A stretch of 64,000 nucleotides of DNA. It comes from Methylomonas albis. Its GTDB lineage: Bacteria; Pseudomonadota; Gammaproteobacteria; Methylococcales; Methylomonadaceae. The position numbers and the translations under genes were made by a program. The notes under the pieces were generated by a model. That model did not search any database, was not told the DNA's origin, and saw nothing but the letters and a program-made list of their open reading frames with translations. Where the stretch lies: assembly GCF_014850955.1 (NCBI RefSeq), contig NZ_JACXSS010000001.1:3348001-3412000 (forward strand). The letters are read 5' to 3'. Below, piece by piece: positions 19,919 to 28,307 of the stretch (the first letter of the stretch is position 1; each line of letters begins with the position of its first letter).

Positions 19919-21418
19919 TTATGCTTGCGCCAAGTCCGCCAAAATCTTATCGCGCACCAACTGCCCGGACAAGGTCACCATCGGCATGCCACCCCCCGGA
20001 TTGACGCTGCCGCCGACGAAATACAGGTTACTCAGCTGATGGCTGCGTTGCGGGGCTTTAAAGCCCAGATTTTTCCAGCGATCCGAAACCACACCGTAAA
20101 TCGAGCCTAAATTGGAATAATACTTGGCCTGAATATCCAGCGGCGTCCAGTATTCCTCGGTGACGATGTGTTGGCGTAAATCGGTCAAACCCATGCGCTC
20201 CAATTTGACCAGCACCCGTTCGCGCAGCGCCCAATAATCGTCCGGTGTCAGTGGTTTGTCCGGGTTGATATGCGGAATGTGCGGCAAGATTTTAATGATC
20301 TCGCAACCCTCCGGGGCCTGGTTCGGATCGGTCTTGCAGGGCGCGACCAAGTAAATCGTCGGGTCGTCGGACAGCTTGCCGCTGCGAAACACTGCGTCGA
20401 AATGCTCGCGCGGATGATCGGAATAAAAGAAATTGTGATGCGCCAATTGCGGATACAGCCGATTCACACCCAAATGCAAAACAAGACCGGAACAAGTGGG
20501 CTCGAAGCGTCGCATCTTTTTCAATTCCGCTGGCGAGCTATGCAGCAGTTTGTCCATGGCCGGAATCACTTCCATATTCGACACCACGATGTCGGCCGCC
20601 AATACTTCACCGCCTTGCAGCTTAATCCCGGTAGCACGACCGGCCTGATACTGAATTTCTTCCACTTCGCTGTTCAAACGAATGGTTACGCCCAACTCGA
20701 GCGCCAGCTTTTCCATGGCTTGCGCCAAACCGTACATGCCACCTTTCACATACCATAGGCCGTATTCATATTGAATGTAAGGCATCAGATTCATCAAAGC
20801 CGGCGAATCGTAAGGCGATGAACCCACATATTTGATGAAGTAATTGAGGATATCGACCAGTTTGGGATGAGAGATAAAGCGTCGCACCCCCTGATCCATC
20901 GAGCGGAACACGTCGAAATTTAAGGCGCGAATAGGGCCGTAAAACTTCAGTAATTCCCAGAATGTATCCAGGCCCTTGGCAAAATAGCCGGCTTCGGTTT
21001 CGGTGCCCAGCTTTTTGGAATAGGCCATAAAGTTGGCAAACTCGGCGGCAGTATTCGGCCCCAATTTGTGTAGCTCACGGCGCTGATTTTCCGGGTCTTC
21101 ACATAAGTCTATCGTCGTGCCGTCTTCAAAGAAATTGCGCCAATGCGGCTCGACTTTTTCGATACCAACATAATCGGCCATATTTTTACCGACCTTCGTA
21201 AACAGGGCCTCGAAGATATGCGGCATGGTCAGAATTGACGGCCCCAAATCAAAGGTAAAGCCGTCTTGGGTCATGATGTTCAGCTTGCCACCGACCTTGT
21301 CGTTCTTCTCGACCATTTCCACCGCAAAGCCTTCGCTAGCCAGCGAAATCGCTGCAGACAAACCGCCCAGACCGGCGCCGATGACGACGACGCGTTTATT
21401 GTTATTGTCTTGCTTCAT
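19919..21418 (-). CDS. crtP: C30 carotenoid oxidase, CrtP-like (diaponeurosporene/diapolycopene oxidase)
   Basis: A 499-residue flavoprotein from the ATG at 21418, which overlaps the aldehyde dehydrogenase stop by one base. The dinucleotide site is VVVIGAGLGGLSAAISL; GGKLNIMTQDGFTFDLGPS follows, and the C-terminal carotenoid oxidase/desaturase motif is GGSVNPGGGMPMVTLSG. LTMPHIFEALF, FIKYVGSSPYDSPAL, SNMEVIPAMDKLL and YPQLAHHNFFYS agree closely with what I remember of Staphylococcus CrtP. It should oxidise the terminal methyl of diapocarotenes to an aldehyde. In Methylomonas sp. 16a this gene is called crtNb. Confidence 0.88.
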   Translation of the reverse strand: MKQDNNNKRVVVIGAGLGGLSAAISLASEGFAVEMVEKNDKVGGKLNIMTQDGFTFDLGPSILTMPHIFEALFTKVGKNMADYVGIEKVEPHWRNFFEDGTTIDLCEDPENQRRELHKLGPNTAAEFANFMAYSKKLGTETEAGYFAKGLDTFWELLKFYGPIRALNFDVFRSMDQGVRRFISHPKLVDILNYFIKYVGSSPYDSPALMNLMPYIQYEYGLWYVKGGMYGLAQAMEKLALELGVTIRLNSEVEEIQYQAGRATGIKLQGGEVLAADIVVSNMEVIPAMDKLLHSSPAELKKMRRFEPTCSGLVLHLGVNRLYPQLAHHNFFYSDHPREHFDAVFRSGKLSDDPTIYLVAPCKTDPNQAPEGCEIIKILPHIPHINPDKPLTPDDYWALRERVLVKLERMGLTDLRQHIVTEEYWTPLDIQAKYYSNLGSIYGVVSDRWKNLGFKAPQRSHQLSNLYFVGGSVNPGGGMPMVTLSGQLVRDKILADLAQA

Positions 21419-23010
21419 CAGTAGTCCCGTTTCCATGACAACAGTAATTTAAGATTTTGCCAGCGCTGGGTTAAATCGAACGCTGAATATTCCCGAAATG
21501 CTTGCAGCGCGGGCCAGTTGCGTTTGATGCGTTGCCACAGCGACCCTTCGCCGTAGACAAAGTCCATATAGCCTTTGAAATCCTGGTAGCGTTGCTCCGA
21601 ATACGGAAACCAGTTGGGTTCCTTGGGCAAATGGCTGCGGCTGGTCATGCCGGCCACCGGATAAGTGAAATTGCGCAAGCCTTCCGCGCCGTGATAACAA
21701 CCGAAGCCGCTTTTTTTCACGCCGCCGAACGGCAGACCGGGATGGCCGATATTTTTGATGACGTCGTTGACCGCCCAATTGCCAACGTGCAGCTGGCTGG
21801 CGACCCGCTCGGCTTTGGCTATGTCCTGGCTCCAAATGCTGGCATTCAAACCAAACTCGCTGTCGTTGGCCAAACGGATGGCGTCGGCTTCGTCGCTGAA
21901 GGCCATTACCGGCAGCAAGGGCCCGAAGCTTTCCTCACGCATTACCCGCATGCCGTGATGCACATTCCACAACACTACCGGCTTCAGATAATTGCCCTGC
22001 CGTTCCAGCGGTCCGGAGGCTTGCGCACCTTGAGCGATAGCATCCTGATAATGCGCTTCAACAACTGCAGATTGCCGTTCCGTGGTCATCGCCCCTAAAT
22101 CGCCTTGCGGGCCATGGCCGACTTGCAGTTGCGCGACACCATCTATTAAGCAGTTTAAAAATTCATCGTGACAGTCCTGCTGGACATACAAACGCTCTAC
22201 CGACACGCAAACTTGACCGCTATTGCAGAACGCGCCATACAAAGCCGCATCGGCCGCACGTTGCAATTGCGCATCCTTGAATACCAACATAGGATCCTTG
22301 CCACCCAATTCCAGCAGCACCGGGATGGGATGTTGCGCGGCGCGCTGCATGACGGCTTTGCCGCTATTTAAACCACCGGTGAAAAACACCAAATCCGGGC
22401 CGGCGTCGATCAATTGGGTGCCGGTTCCGCCATCGCCGACCAGCCATTGCACCAAGCCTTCAGGTAAATCCAGTTGTTTGAACAGATCAATAATTAGCTG
22501 GCCGACCGGCAAACTTAATTCGGAGGGTTTCAGGATCACCGCATTGCCGGCAAATAAGGCTGTCAGCATCGGTCCAACCGAGAGTTGAAACGGATAATTC
22601 CACGGCGAAATCACCGCCACCACGCCAAAGGGCCGACGCTCGATGCCGGCAGTGGCGCCGGGAAAGGCGAACGGTGAAGTGGGAATGCCTTGATAGCTTA
22701 AAATATTGGCGGCGTGTTTTTGGTAGTAGCGGGCCAAATCCAAAACAGGATAAATCTCGCCCAACAAGGCTTCGGTACGGACTTTGCCGGTAGTCAGACT
22801 GATTTGCTCGCAAATCGAGTCCAGCTCGGCCATTAATAAAGGCACCAGCTTGGCTAGAATTTTCGCCCTTTCGGCTACCGGCCGCTTGCCCCAGATTTGC
22901 GCCGCAGCACGCGTAGCAAGCATCTGCTGCTGAATCGCCGCTACCTCGCTAACCGGAAAATCACCCAGCACGCGGCCATCGACCGGCGACACGGCCTGCA
23001 TCGTCGCCAT
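21418..23010 (-). CDS. ald: diapocarotenal/aldehyde dehydrogenase of the C30 carotenoid operon
   Basis: A 530-residue NAD(P)-dependent aldehyde dehydrogenase. It has the catalytic Glu in PVLLELGGKDPMLV, the catalytic Cys in FCNSGQVCVSVERLYV, and SPWNYPFQLSVGPM for cofactor binding. Placed between the desaturase and the CrtP-like oxidase, it should oxidise carotenoid aldehydes to acids. The ATG at 23010 gives 530 residues; a GTG at 23013 would add one codon. The preceding gene stops four bases upstream, and the following gene overlaps its stop, so the three are translationally coupled. Confidence 0.9.
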   Translation of the reverse strand: MATMQAVSPVDGRVLGDFPVSEVAAIQQQMLATRAAAQIWGKRPVAERAKILAKLVPLLMAELDSICEQISLTTGKVRTEALLGEIYPVLDLARYYQKHAANILSYQGIPTSPFAFPGATAGIERRPFGVVAVISPWNYPFQLSVGPMLTALFAGNAVILKPSELSLPVGQLIIDLFKQLDLPEGLVQWLVGDGGTGTQLIDAGPDLVFFTGGLNSGKAVMQRAAQHPIPVLLELGGKDPMLVFKDAQLQRAADAALYGAFCNSGQVCVSVERLYVQQDCHDEFLNCLIDGVAQLQVGHGPQGDLGAMTTERQSAVVEAHYQDAIAQGAQASGPLERQGNYLKPVVLWNVHHGMRVMREESFGPLLPVMAFSDEADAIRLANDSEFGLNASIWSQDIAKAERVASQLHVGNWAVNDVIKNIGHPGLPFGGVKKSGFGCYHGAEGLRNFTYPVAGMTSRSHLPKEPNWFPYSEQRYQDFKGYMDFVYGEGSLWQRIKRNWPALQAFREYSAFDLTQRWQNLKLLLSWKRDY

Positions 23011-23013
23011 CAC

Positions 23014-24549
23014 TTAGGCCTTGGCTTTTTTCAGCCAGGCGCTCTGTTGAATTTCCTGGAACTGCACCCGGTGCTTGCGGGATATCAAATTCGAGGAAAT
23101 CCGCGCCGATTCGTAAATGGTCGGCAAACCGCTGCCGGGATGGGTGCCGCCGCCGACCAGATAGCAGTTATCCAGTTCTTCGAAGCGGTTATGCGGCCGC
23201 CAGTACAGCATCTGGCTGAACTTGTGCGACAGGCTGAAGGTCGCGCCTTTATACACATGTTCATCACTTTCCCAGGTGGCGGGAGTGATGATTTTTTCGC
23301 ATTCGATATGCTCGCGAATATCGCTCAAACCCAGGCGTGCGCCCAGCGTATCCAACACTTGTTCGCGCACTGTCTGGCAATGGGCTTGCCAATCCACACC
23401 GCTATCGTTATTCGGCATCGGCACCAGCACGTATAAGGCCGACTTGCCGGCCGGCGCCAAGCTGGCATCGTTGACTGAAGCGTTTTGCACGTAAAACGAA
23501 AAATCTTCGGTCAAAGTTTTATTACTAAAAATATTGCTGATATTGGTGCGGTAATCCTTGGCAAACACGATAGTGTGATGCGGCAAATCGTATTGTTTGT
23601 CCAACCCCAGATAGAGCATGAAGGTCGAGCAGGAATAATCGCGCTTCTCCAATTGGTTATGATCGTACTTTTTCAAGGTACCCGGTGCCAGCAAATGGGT
23701 CATAGCGTGGGCAAAATCAGCGTTGACGATCACTTCGTCGCCGCGTACTTCCTCGCCATTTTGCAACCTTACGCCCTTAGTCGCGCCGTCTTCGACGATC
23801 AAGGAGGCGATTTCGGCATTCAAATGAATCTCGCCGCCGGACTCGGTAACCACTTGGGCCATCGCCGTCGCAATCTTATTCAAACCACCGGCGACGTGGT
23901 GAATACCGTATTCATGTTCCAGATAAGGCAGCATGGTAAACAAAGCCGGACAATCCCAGGGCGACATGCCCAAATACTTGGATTGAAAGCAAAACGCCAA
24001 GCGCATTTTTTCCTTGTCAAAATACTGGCCCAAATTCTTGAACACGCTTTTCGGAAACGCCAGCCAAGGCAAGGCCTTGATTAAATCCAGCGAAAAAAAC
24101 GAGCTTAGCGAGGAGTAATCGCGGGTGATGCAAGGGTACAAACGATTGAAGCGGCTGCGCTCGTTGTCCATGAAACGCTCGTAGCCGGCGCTGCCTTCGT
24201 CGAACACCCGCTCCAACTCGGCGCGCATGTTTTCCCGGTCGGAAAACACATTAATCTCGCGGTCTTCGTATAACAAACGATACATCGGACTGAGCGGCAT
24301 AAACTGCATATAGTCTTCGCTACGCCGGCCGCATAATTCAAACATCTCATCCAATACGCCCTTCATCAATAAAAAGGTCGGGCCGGTATCAAAAGTAAAC
24401 CCGTCCATGCTGATAGCCCGATTGCGGCCACCAACATTAGGATGTTTATCGAATATGGACACTTTAAAGCCGCGATGGCTGAGTAACATGCCGGCGCATA
24501 AGCCGCCGGGGCCGGCGCCAACGATGATGATATGCTTTGAATCTGCCAT
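23014..24549 (-). CDS. crtN: 4,4'-diapophytoene desaturase, CrtN-like
   Basis: A 511-residue FAD-dependent desaturase. The dinucleotide site is IIIVGAGPGGLCAGMLL, then GGRNRAISMDGFTFDTGPTF, and the end motif is GGGTHPGSGLPTIYESARIS. It should introduce double bonds into 4,4'-diapophytoene at the inner membrane, giving C30 pigments. I start at the ATG at 24549; the open frame extends 37 codons further but those residues are unlike the family, and 511 residues fits the known methanotroph protein. It is the first gene of the operon and is divergent from hsdM. Confidence 0.88.
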   Translation of the reverse strand: MADSKHIIIVGAGPGGLCAGMLLSHRGFKVSIFDKHPNVGGRNRAISMDGFTFDTGPTFLLMKGVLDEMFELCGRRSEDYMQFMPLSPMYRLLYEDREINVFSDRENMRAELERVFDEGSAGYERFMDNERSRFNRLYPCITRDYSSLSSFFSLDLIKALPWLAFPKSVFKNLGQYFDKEKMRLAFCFQSKYLGMSPWDCPALFTMLPYLEHEYGIHHVAGGLNKIATAMAQVVTESGGEIHLNAEIASLIVEDGATKGVRLQNGEEVRGDEVIVNADFAHAMTHLLAPGTLKKYDHNQLEKRDYSCSTFMLYLGLDKQYDLPHHTIVFAKDYRTNISNIFSNKTLTEDFSFYVQNASVNDASLAPAGKSALYVLVPMPNNDSGVDWQAHCQTVREQVLDTLGARLGLSDIREHIECEKIITPATWESDEHVYKGATFSLSHKFSQMLYWRPHNRFEELDNCYLVGGGTHPGSGLPTIYESARISSNLISRKHRVQFQEIQQSAWLKKAKA

Positions 24550-24731
24550 GATTTGAGTTGAGCGGTGCTTACCGAGTCGTTTTATAAAGCCGTTAATGTA
24601 ACAGCAAAATGTCAAAAAGCGGCCTATTCGCCCAGACCAAAGCAAAATCCAAGCGCACATACCCGGTTTGACCTAAAGCCGGCTGGTCATTGAGAATACC
24701 GGCTTTAACTTTCAAAGAGGATTTGAACCTA

Positions 24732-26270
24732 ATGCTCACCGGCGAAATTCGTAGCCAAATCGATGCTATCTGGAATGCCTTCTGGTCCGGCGGCATATCC
24801 AACCCGCTGGAAGTCATGGAACAGATCACTTACTTGCTGTTCCTGCGCCGACTGGATGAAATGCACACGTTGGAAGAAAACAAAGCCTTACGCTTGGGTA
24901 GACCGATGGAGCGGCGTATCTATCCAGAAGGCCGGGACGCCAGAGGCCGCGAATACGACGACTTGCGCTGGTCGCGCTTCAAGCACTTTGCCGCAGGGGA
25001 AATGTTCGAAGTGGTGGGCGAGCATGTGTTTCCGTTCCTGCGCGGCATGGGCGGTGACGGCTCGACTTACGCCCACCACATGAAAGACGCCCGTTTTACC
25101 ATCCCCACCCCGGCGCTGCTGGCCAAGGTGGTGGACATGCTAGACCATGTGCCGATGGAAGACCGCGACACCAAGGGCGACCTGTACGAATACATGCTGG
25201 GCAAGATCGCCAGCGCCGGCCAGAACGGCCAGTTCCGCACCCCGCGCCACATCATCCGCCTAATGGTGGAACTGACCGCGCCGACCGCCAAAGATGTGAT
25301 CTGCGACCCGGCCAGCGGCACCTGCGGCTTTTTGGTGGCCGCCGGCGAATACCTGCGCGAAAAGCATCCGGAAATCCTGCGCGACGCCGCCAGCCGTGAA
25401 CATTTCCATCACGCCATGTTCAACGGCTATGATTTTGATAACACCATGCTGCGCATCGGCAGCATGAACATGGCGCTGCATGGCGTCGATAATCCGGACA
25501 TTCGTTATAAAGATTCGCTGGCCCAGGATCATGCCGGCGATGAAGAAAAATACTCTTTAATTCTCGCCAATCCGCCGTTCGCCGGCTCCTTGGATTACGA
25601 GAACACCGCCAAAGACTTGCTGGACATCGTTAAAACCAAGAAAACCGAGCTGCTGTTTCTGGCCTTGTTCCTGCGCCTGCTGAAACCCGGCGGCCGCGCG
25701 GCGGTCATCGTCCCGGACGGTGTGTTGTTCGGCTCCAGCAAGGCCCACAAGCAACTGCGGCAAATGCTGGTTGAAGAGCAAAAACTGGACGCGGTGATTT
25801 CGTTACCGTCCGGCTGCTTCAAACCCTATGCCGGGGTTTCCACCGCGATTTTGTTGTTCACCAAAACCAACTCCGGCGGCACCGACCGGGTGTGGTTTTA
25901 CGACATGAAAGCCGACGGCTGGAGCCTGGACGACAAACGCCAGCCGCTGCTGGCGGAAGACAAACTCGGCCTGGCGCCGCTGCATATTCTGAATGCCGAG
26001 GAACACGCCAAGAACAACCTGCCGGATGTGCTAACTCGTTGGGCGCTACGCGACAGCAGCGAACGCCAACGCGCCCGCACCGAACAAAGCTTCTGCGTAC
26101 CGCTCGAAGACATCGTCGCCAATGGCTACGACCTGTCGATCAACCGTTACAAGGAAGTGGTGCATGAGGAAATCGAGCATCTGCCCCCCAAGGAGATTCT
26201 GGCGAAACTGGCTAAGTTGGAGGACGAGATACAGGCGGGGATGAAAATACTGGAAGGGATGCTCCAATGA
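24732..26270 (+). CDS. hsdM: type I restriction-modification system, DNA methyltransferase subunit
   Basis: A 512-residue HsdM. The N-terminal helical domain is residues 1-150. The Rossmann methyltransferase has SAM motif I DPASGTCGFLVAAG (about 192) and catalytic motif NPPF (about 280), both typical of N6-adenine enzymes. The C-terminal coiled tail (LAKLAKLEDEIQAGMKILE) contacts HsdS. The ATG at 24732 has AGAGGA at 24715-24720. It partners the HsdS and HsdR encoded downstream. A second, diverged copy of the tail lies between it and hsdS. Confidence 0.95.
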   Translation: MLTGEIRSQIDAIWNAFWSGGISNPLEVMEQITYLLFLRRLDEMHTLEENKALRLGRPMERRIYPEGRDARGREYDDLRWSRFKHFAAGEMFEVVGEHVFPFLRGMGGDGSTYAHHMKDARFTIPTPALLAKVVDMLDHVPMEDRDTKGDLYEYMLGKIASAGQNGQFRTPRHIIRLMVELTAPTAKDVICDPASGTCGFLVAAGEYLREKHPEILRDAASREHFHHAMFNGYDFDNTMLRIGSMNMALHGVDNPDIRYKDSLAQDHAGDEEKYSLILANPPFAGSLDYENTAKDLLDIVKTKKTELLFLALFLRLLKPGGRAAVIVPDGVLFGSSKAHKQLRQMLVEEQKLDAVISLPSGCFKPYAGVSTAILLFTKTNSGGTDRVWFYDMKADGWSLDDKRQPLLAEDKLGLAPLHILNAEEHAKNNLPDVLTRWALRDSSERQRARTEQSFCVPLEDIVANGYDLSINRYKEVVHEEIEHLPPKEILAKLAKLEDEIQAGMKILEGMLQ

Positions 26271-26283
26271 CATGCAAACAATT

Positions 26284-26366
26284 CCGTAGGGTACGCATTG
26301 CGTACCGTTTTCCAAAGTTCGCTGATAATCAACGCCTTCAAAAGGTACGCGGTGCGTACCCTACGG
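26284..26366. repeat. inverted repeat with 23-bp arms (REP/MITE-like) between hsdM and hsdS
   Basis: The left arm 26284-26306 and right arm 26344-26366 are inverted copies matching at 21 of 23 positions; the core is GTAGGGTACGC. Each arm is itself nearly palindromic. Thirty-seven bases separate them. It resembles small palindromic elements scattered in many proteobacterial genomes. Only this one copy is in the window. Confidence 0.75.
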
Positions 26367-26452
26367 GGCTTGCCCAGTTGGCAGTGCTGGAGGAAGAGAT
26401 TCTGGCAGGGATGAAAGTGCTTGAGGAGATGTTGTCGTGCCAGACAAAATAA
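26367..26452 (+). pseudogene. relic of a second hsdM 3' end
   Basis: The frame reads GLAQLAVLEEEILAGMKVLE and ends in TAA at 26452, overlapping the start of hsdS by 16 bases. It is a clear but diverged copy of the HsdM C-terminal tail (LAKLAKLEDEIQAGMKILE). The overlap with hsdS is what an intact hsdM-hsdS junction would look like. I infer that hsdS came in with the last codons of its former hsdM partner. A 61-codon open frame from ATG 26267 runs through the inverted repeat into this tail, but is unlikely to be a real gene. Confidence 0.6.
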
Positions 26453-27651
26453 ATGCTGCTAGTTGGTGGCAAACGACGCTAGGCGAGATTGCTGTTGAGC
26501 AGGTAAACAATGGAATATTCCGAAAAAATCCAGAATATTTGGAAAGTGACAGCGATGGTGACGGAATGCCTGTTGTTTGGGTCGAAGAGCTATTTAAAGG
26601 TAATCAAATCTGCACTGAAAAATCACGCAGATTAAAGCCAACATCGACAGAAATAAAAAAATACGGACTCCGCCACGGCGATATTTTGTTTTGCCGCTCG
26701 TCTCTAAAACTTGATGGAATCGGATTCAGCAATGTATACGCCGGTGAAGATTTCCAAGCATTATTTGAATGTCACGTCATTCGTATCAGTCCTAACCCCA
26801 ATTTAGTATTCCCCAAGTTTCTAAATCATTTGTTACGTACAGAACAACTGCGAAACTTGATTAAGTCCCGATCCAAAACTTCCACGATGACGACCATTGA
26901 CCAAAAGGGTCTTTGTGCTGTACCAATTCGCTTACCCGGATTAGCCGACCAACGCCGCATCGCCGCCATTCTCGACCAAGCCGATGTGCTCAGAGCCAAG
27001 CGCCGGGAAGCCTTGGCGCAGCTGGACAGCCTCACGCAGTCCATTTTTGTTGAGATGTTTGGTACACCTGGAAATAATTCCAATGGTTGGAAATGTTGCG
27101 CAGTTGGTGATGTGACGGACTGCATTGTTCCTGGGCGCGATAAGCCTAAGTCATTTACAGGCAATATTCCTTGGGTAACAACAGATGACCTTGCGCATCT
27201 CGATTTCACTTATTGCTCGACAAAGGGATTTGGGCTTTCGACATCAGAAATTGATGAGGTCAAAGCGAGAGTGATACCAGCCGAAAGCGTTATTATTAGT
27301 TGCGTCGGTAATTTAGGAATTGCCACAATAGCAGCTGAAGAAATTGTTATTAATCAACAACTCCATTCTTTTCAATGCCATGATCACGTAAACAATATTT
27401 ACCTGATGTATTGTTTAGCAAAACAAACTGCATATATGTATGCCAAAGCATCTTCAACAACTCTGCCATATATGAATAAGTCGGTTTGCAACAGTATTCC
27501 TGTACAACTACCACCTGTAGAATTACAACGAGAATTTTCGTCACGAGTTCTGGCTATTAACGTAATTAAGGAAAAGCATCGAGTTTTTCTAGCGGAACTT
27601 GACTCCCTTTTTGCCTCCCTCCAACACCGAGCCTTCCGCGGAGAACTGTAA
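26437..27651 (+). CDS. hsdS: type I restriction-modification system, specificity subunit
   Basis: A 404-residue HsdS starting at GTG 26437. It has two target recognition domains (about 5-165 and 215-355), each followed by a conserved helical spacer. The first is LADQRRIAAILDQADVLRAK (about 169-188) plus QLDSLTQSIFVEMFG, and the second is LPPVELQREFSSRVL with LDSLFASLQHRAFRGEL at the end. The two recognition domains set a bipartite target. The second half is more A/T-rich than hsdM, in keeping with domain shuffling. The stop abuts the next ATG directly. Confidence 0.93.
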   Translation: MPDKINAASWWQTTLGEIAVEQVNNGIFRKNPEYLESDSDGDGMPVVWVEELFKGNQICTEKSRRLKPTSTEIKKYGLRHGDILFCRSSLKLDGIGFSNVYAGEDFQALFECHVIRISPNPNLVFPKFLNHLLRTEQLRNLIKSRSKTSTMTTIDQKGLCAVPIRLPGLADQRRIAAILDQADVLRAKRREALAQLDSLTQSIFVEMFGTPGNNSNGWKCCAVGDVTDCIVPGRDKPKSFTGNIPWVTTDDLAHLDFTYCSTKGFGLSTSEIDEVKARVIPAESVIISCVGNLGIATIAAEEIVINQQLHSFQCHDHVNNIYLMYCLAKQTAYMYAKASSTTLPYMNKSVCNSIPVQLPPVELQREFSSRVLAINVIKEKHRVFLAELDSLFASLQHRAFRGEL

Positions 27652-27942
27652 ATGCGCCCATCCCTAGCTCTGCAAACTCACCGCGACGCCATCCGCGAAA
27701 TTGTGCTGCGCCACCGGGTCAAGAACGTCCGCGTGTTCGGTTCAGTCGTGCATGGTGATGATACCGACGACAGTGACCTGGATTTGCTGGTCGATCCAAC
27801 ACCGGAAACCACTATGATGGATATCGCCAAGATTCAGGTTGAACTCGCGCGCTTGCTGCATATTACCGTGGATGTGCTGACACCCAGAGCCTTGCCGGAC
27901 AAGTTTCGCGAGCAAGTCATTCAGGAAGCCCAGCCGCTATGA
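27652..27942 (+). CDS. mntA: MNT-domain nucleotidyltransferase antitoxin
   Basis: A 96-residue minimal nucleotidyltransferase. The motif GSVVHGDDTDDSDLDLLVD carries the GS and the paired aspartates of the polymerase-beta fold. In the known MntA/HepT pairs this antitoxin neutralises its partner by adding AMP to a tyrosine near the HEPN active site. It starts one base after hsdS ends and overlaps the HEPN gene by four bases, so it is part of the restriction operon. Confidence 0.9.
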   Translation: MRPSLALQTHRDAIREIVLRHRVKNVRVFGSVVHGDDTDDSDLDLLVDPTPETTMMDIAKIQVELARLLHITVDVLTPRALPDKFREQVIQEAQPL

Positions 27943-28301
27943 GCAAAAAAGACGTTTTGCGCATTCCGGATTATCTGGAGCATATCGTGGAAGCGATCGA
28001 GCGGATTCATCGCTATGTGGAAGATATGTCGGAAGTGGTATTTCTGGATGATGAAAAAACCCAGGATGCCGTGGTCAGAAACTTCGAGATTATCGGCGAG
28101 GCGGCGCATAACATCGAGCGTTACCATACAAATTATGCCGAAGCCCACCCCGATGTGCCGTGGACGTTGATGTATGCGATGCGCAACCGGATCGCTCACG
28201 GTTATTTCAAAGTGGATTACGAACTGCTCTGGCAAACGATACACAGCGACTTGCCGGCGCTTCATCAACAAGTTAGGGAATTGATTGAACCAAAGGATTG
28301 A
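27939..28301 (+). CDS. hepT: HEPN-domain toxin (DUF86/HepT)
   Basis: A 120-residue all-helical protein. The motif RNRIAHGYF supplies the R-x4-H RNase pair followed by the tyrosine (R-x4-H-x-Y) that MntA modifies in studied pairs. The N-terminal helices read DYLEHIVEAIERIHRYVEDM, typical of DUF86. It is presumably an RNase held off by the adjacent MntA. Placement inside an hsd operon hints that it is released when restriction fails, but this is inference. Confidence 0.9.
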   Translation: MSKKDVLRIPDYLEHIVEAIERIHRYVEDMSEVVFLDDEKTQDAVVRNFEIIGEAAHNIERYHTNYAEAHPDVPWTLMYAMRNRIAHGYFKVDYELLWQTIHSDLPALHQQVRELIEPKD

Positions 28302-28307
28302 ATTTGT

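Noticed and set aside
26267-26452. 61-codon gene between hsdM and hsdS
   Set aside because: The first half is translated inverted repeat and the second half is an HsdM tail relic, so it is not an independent gene.
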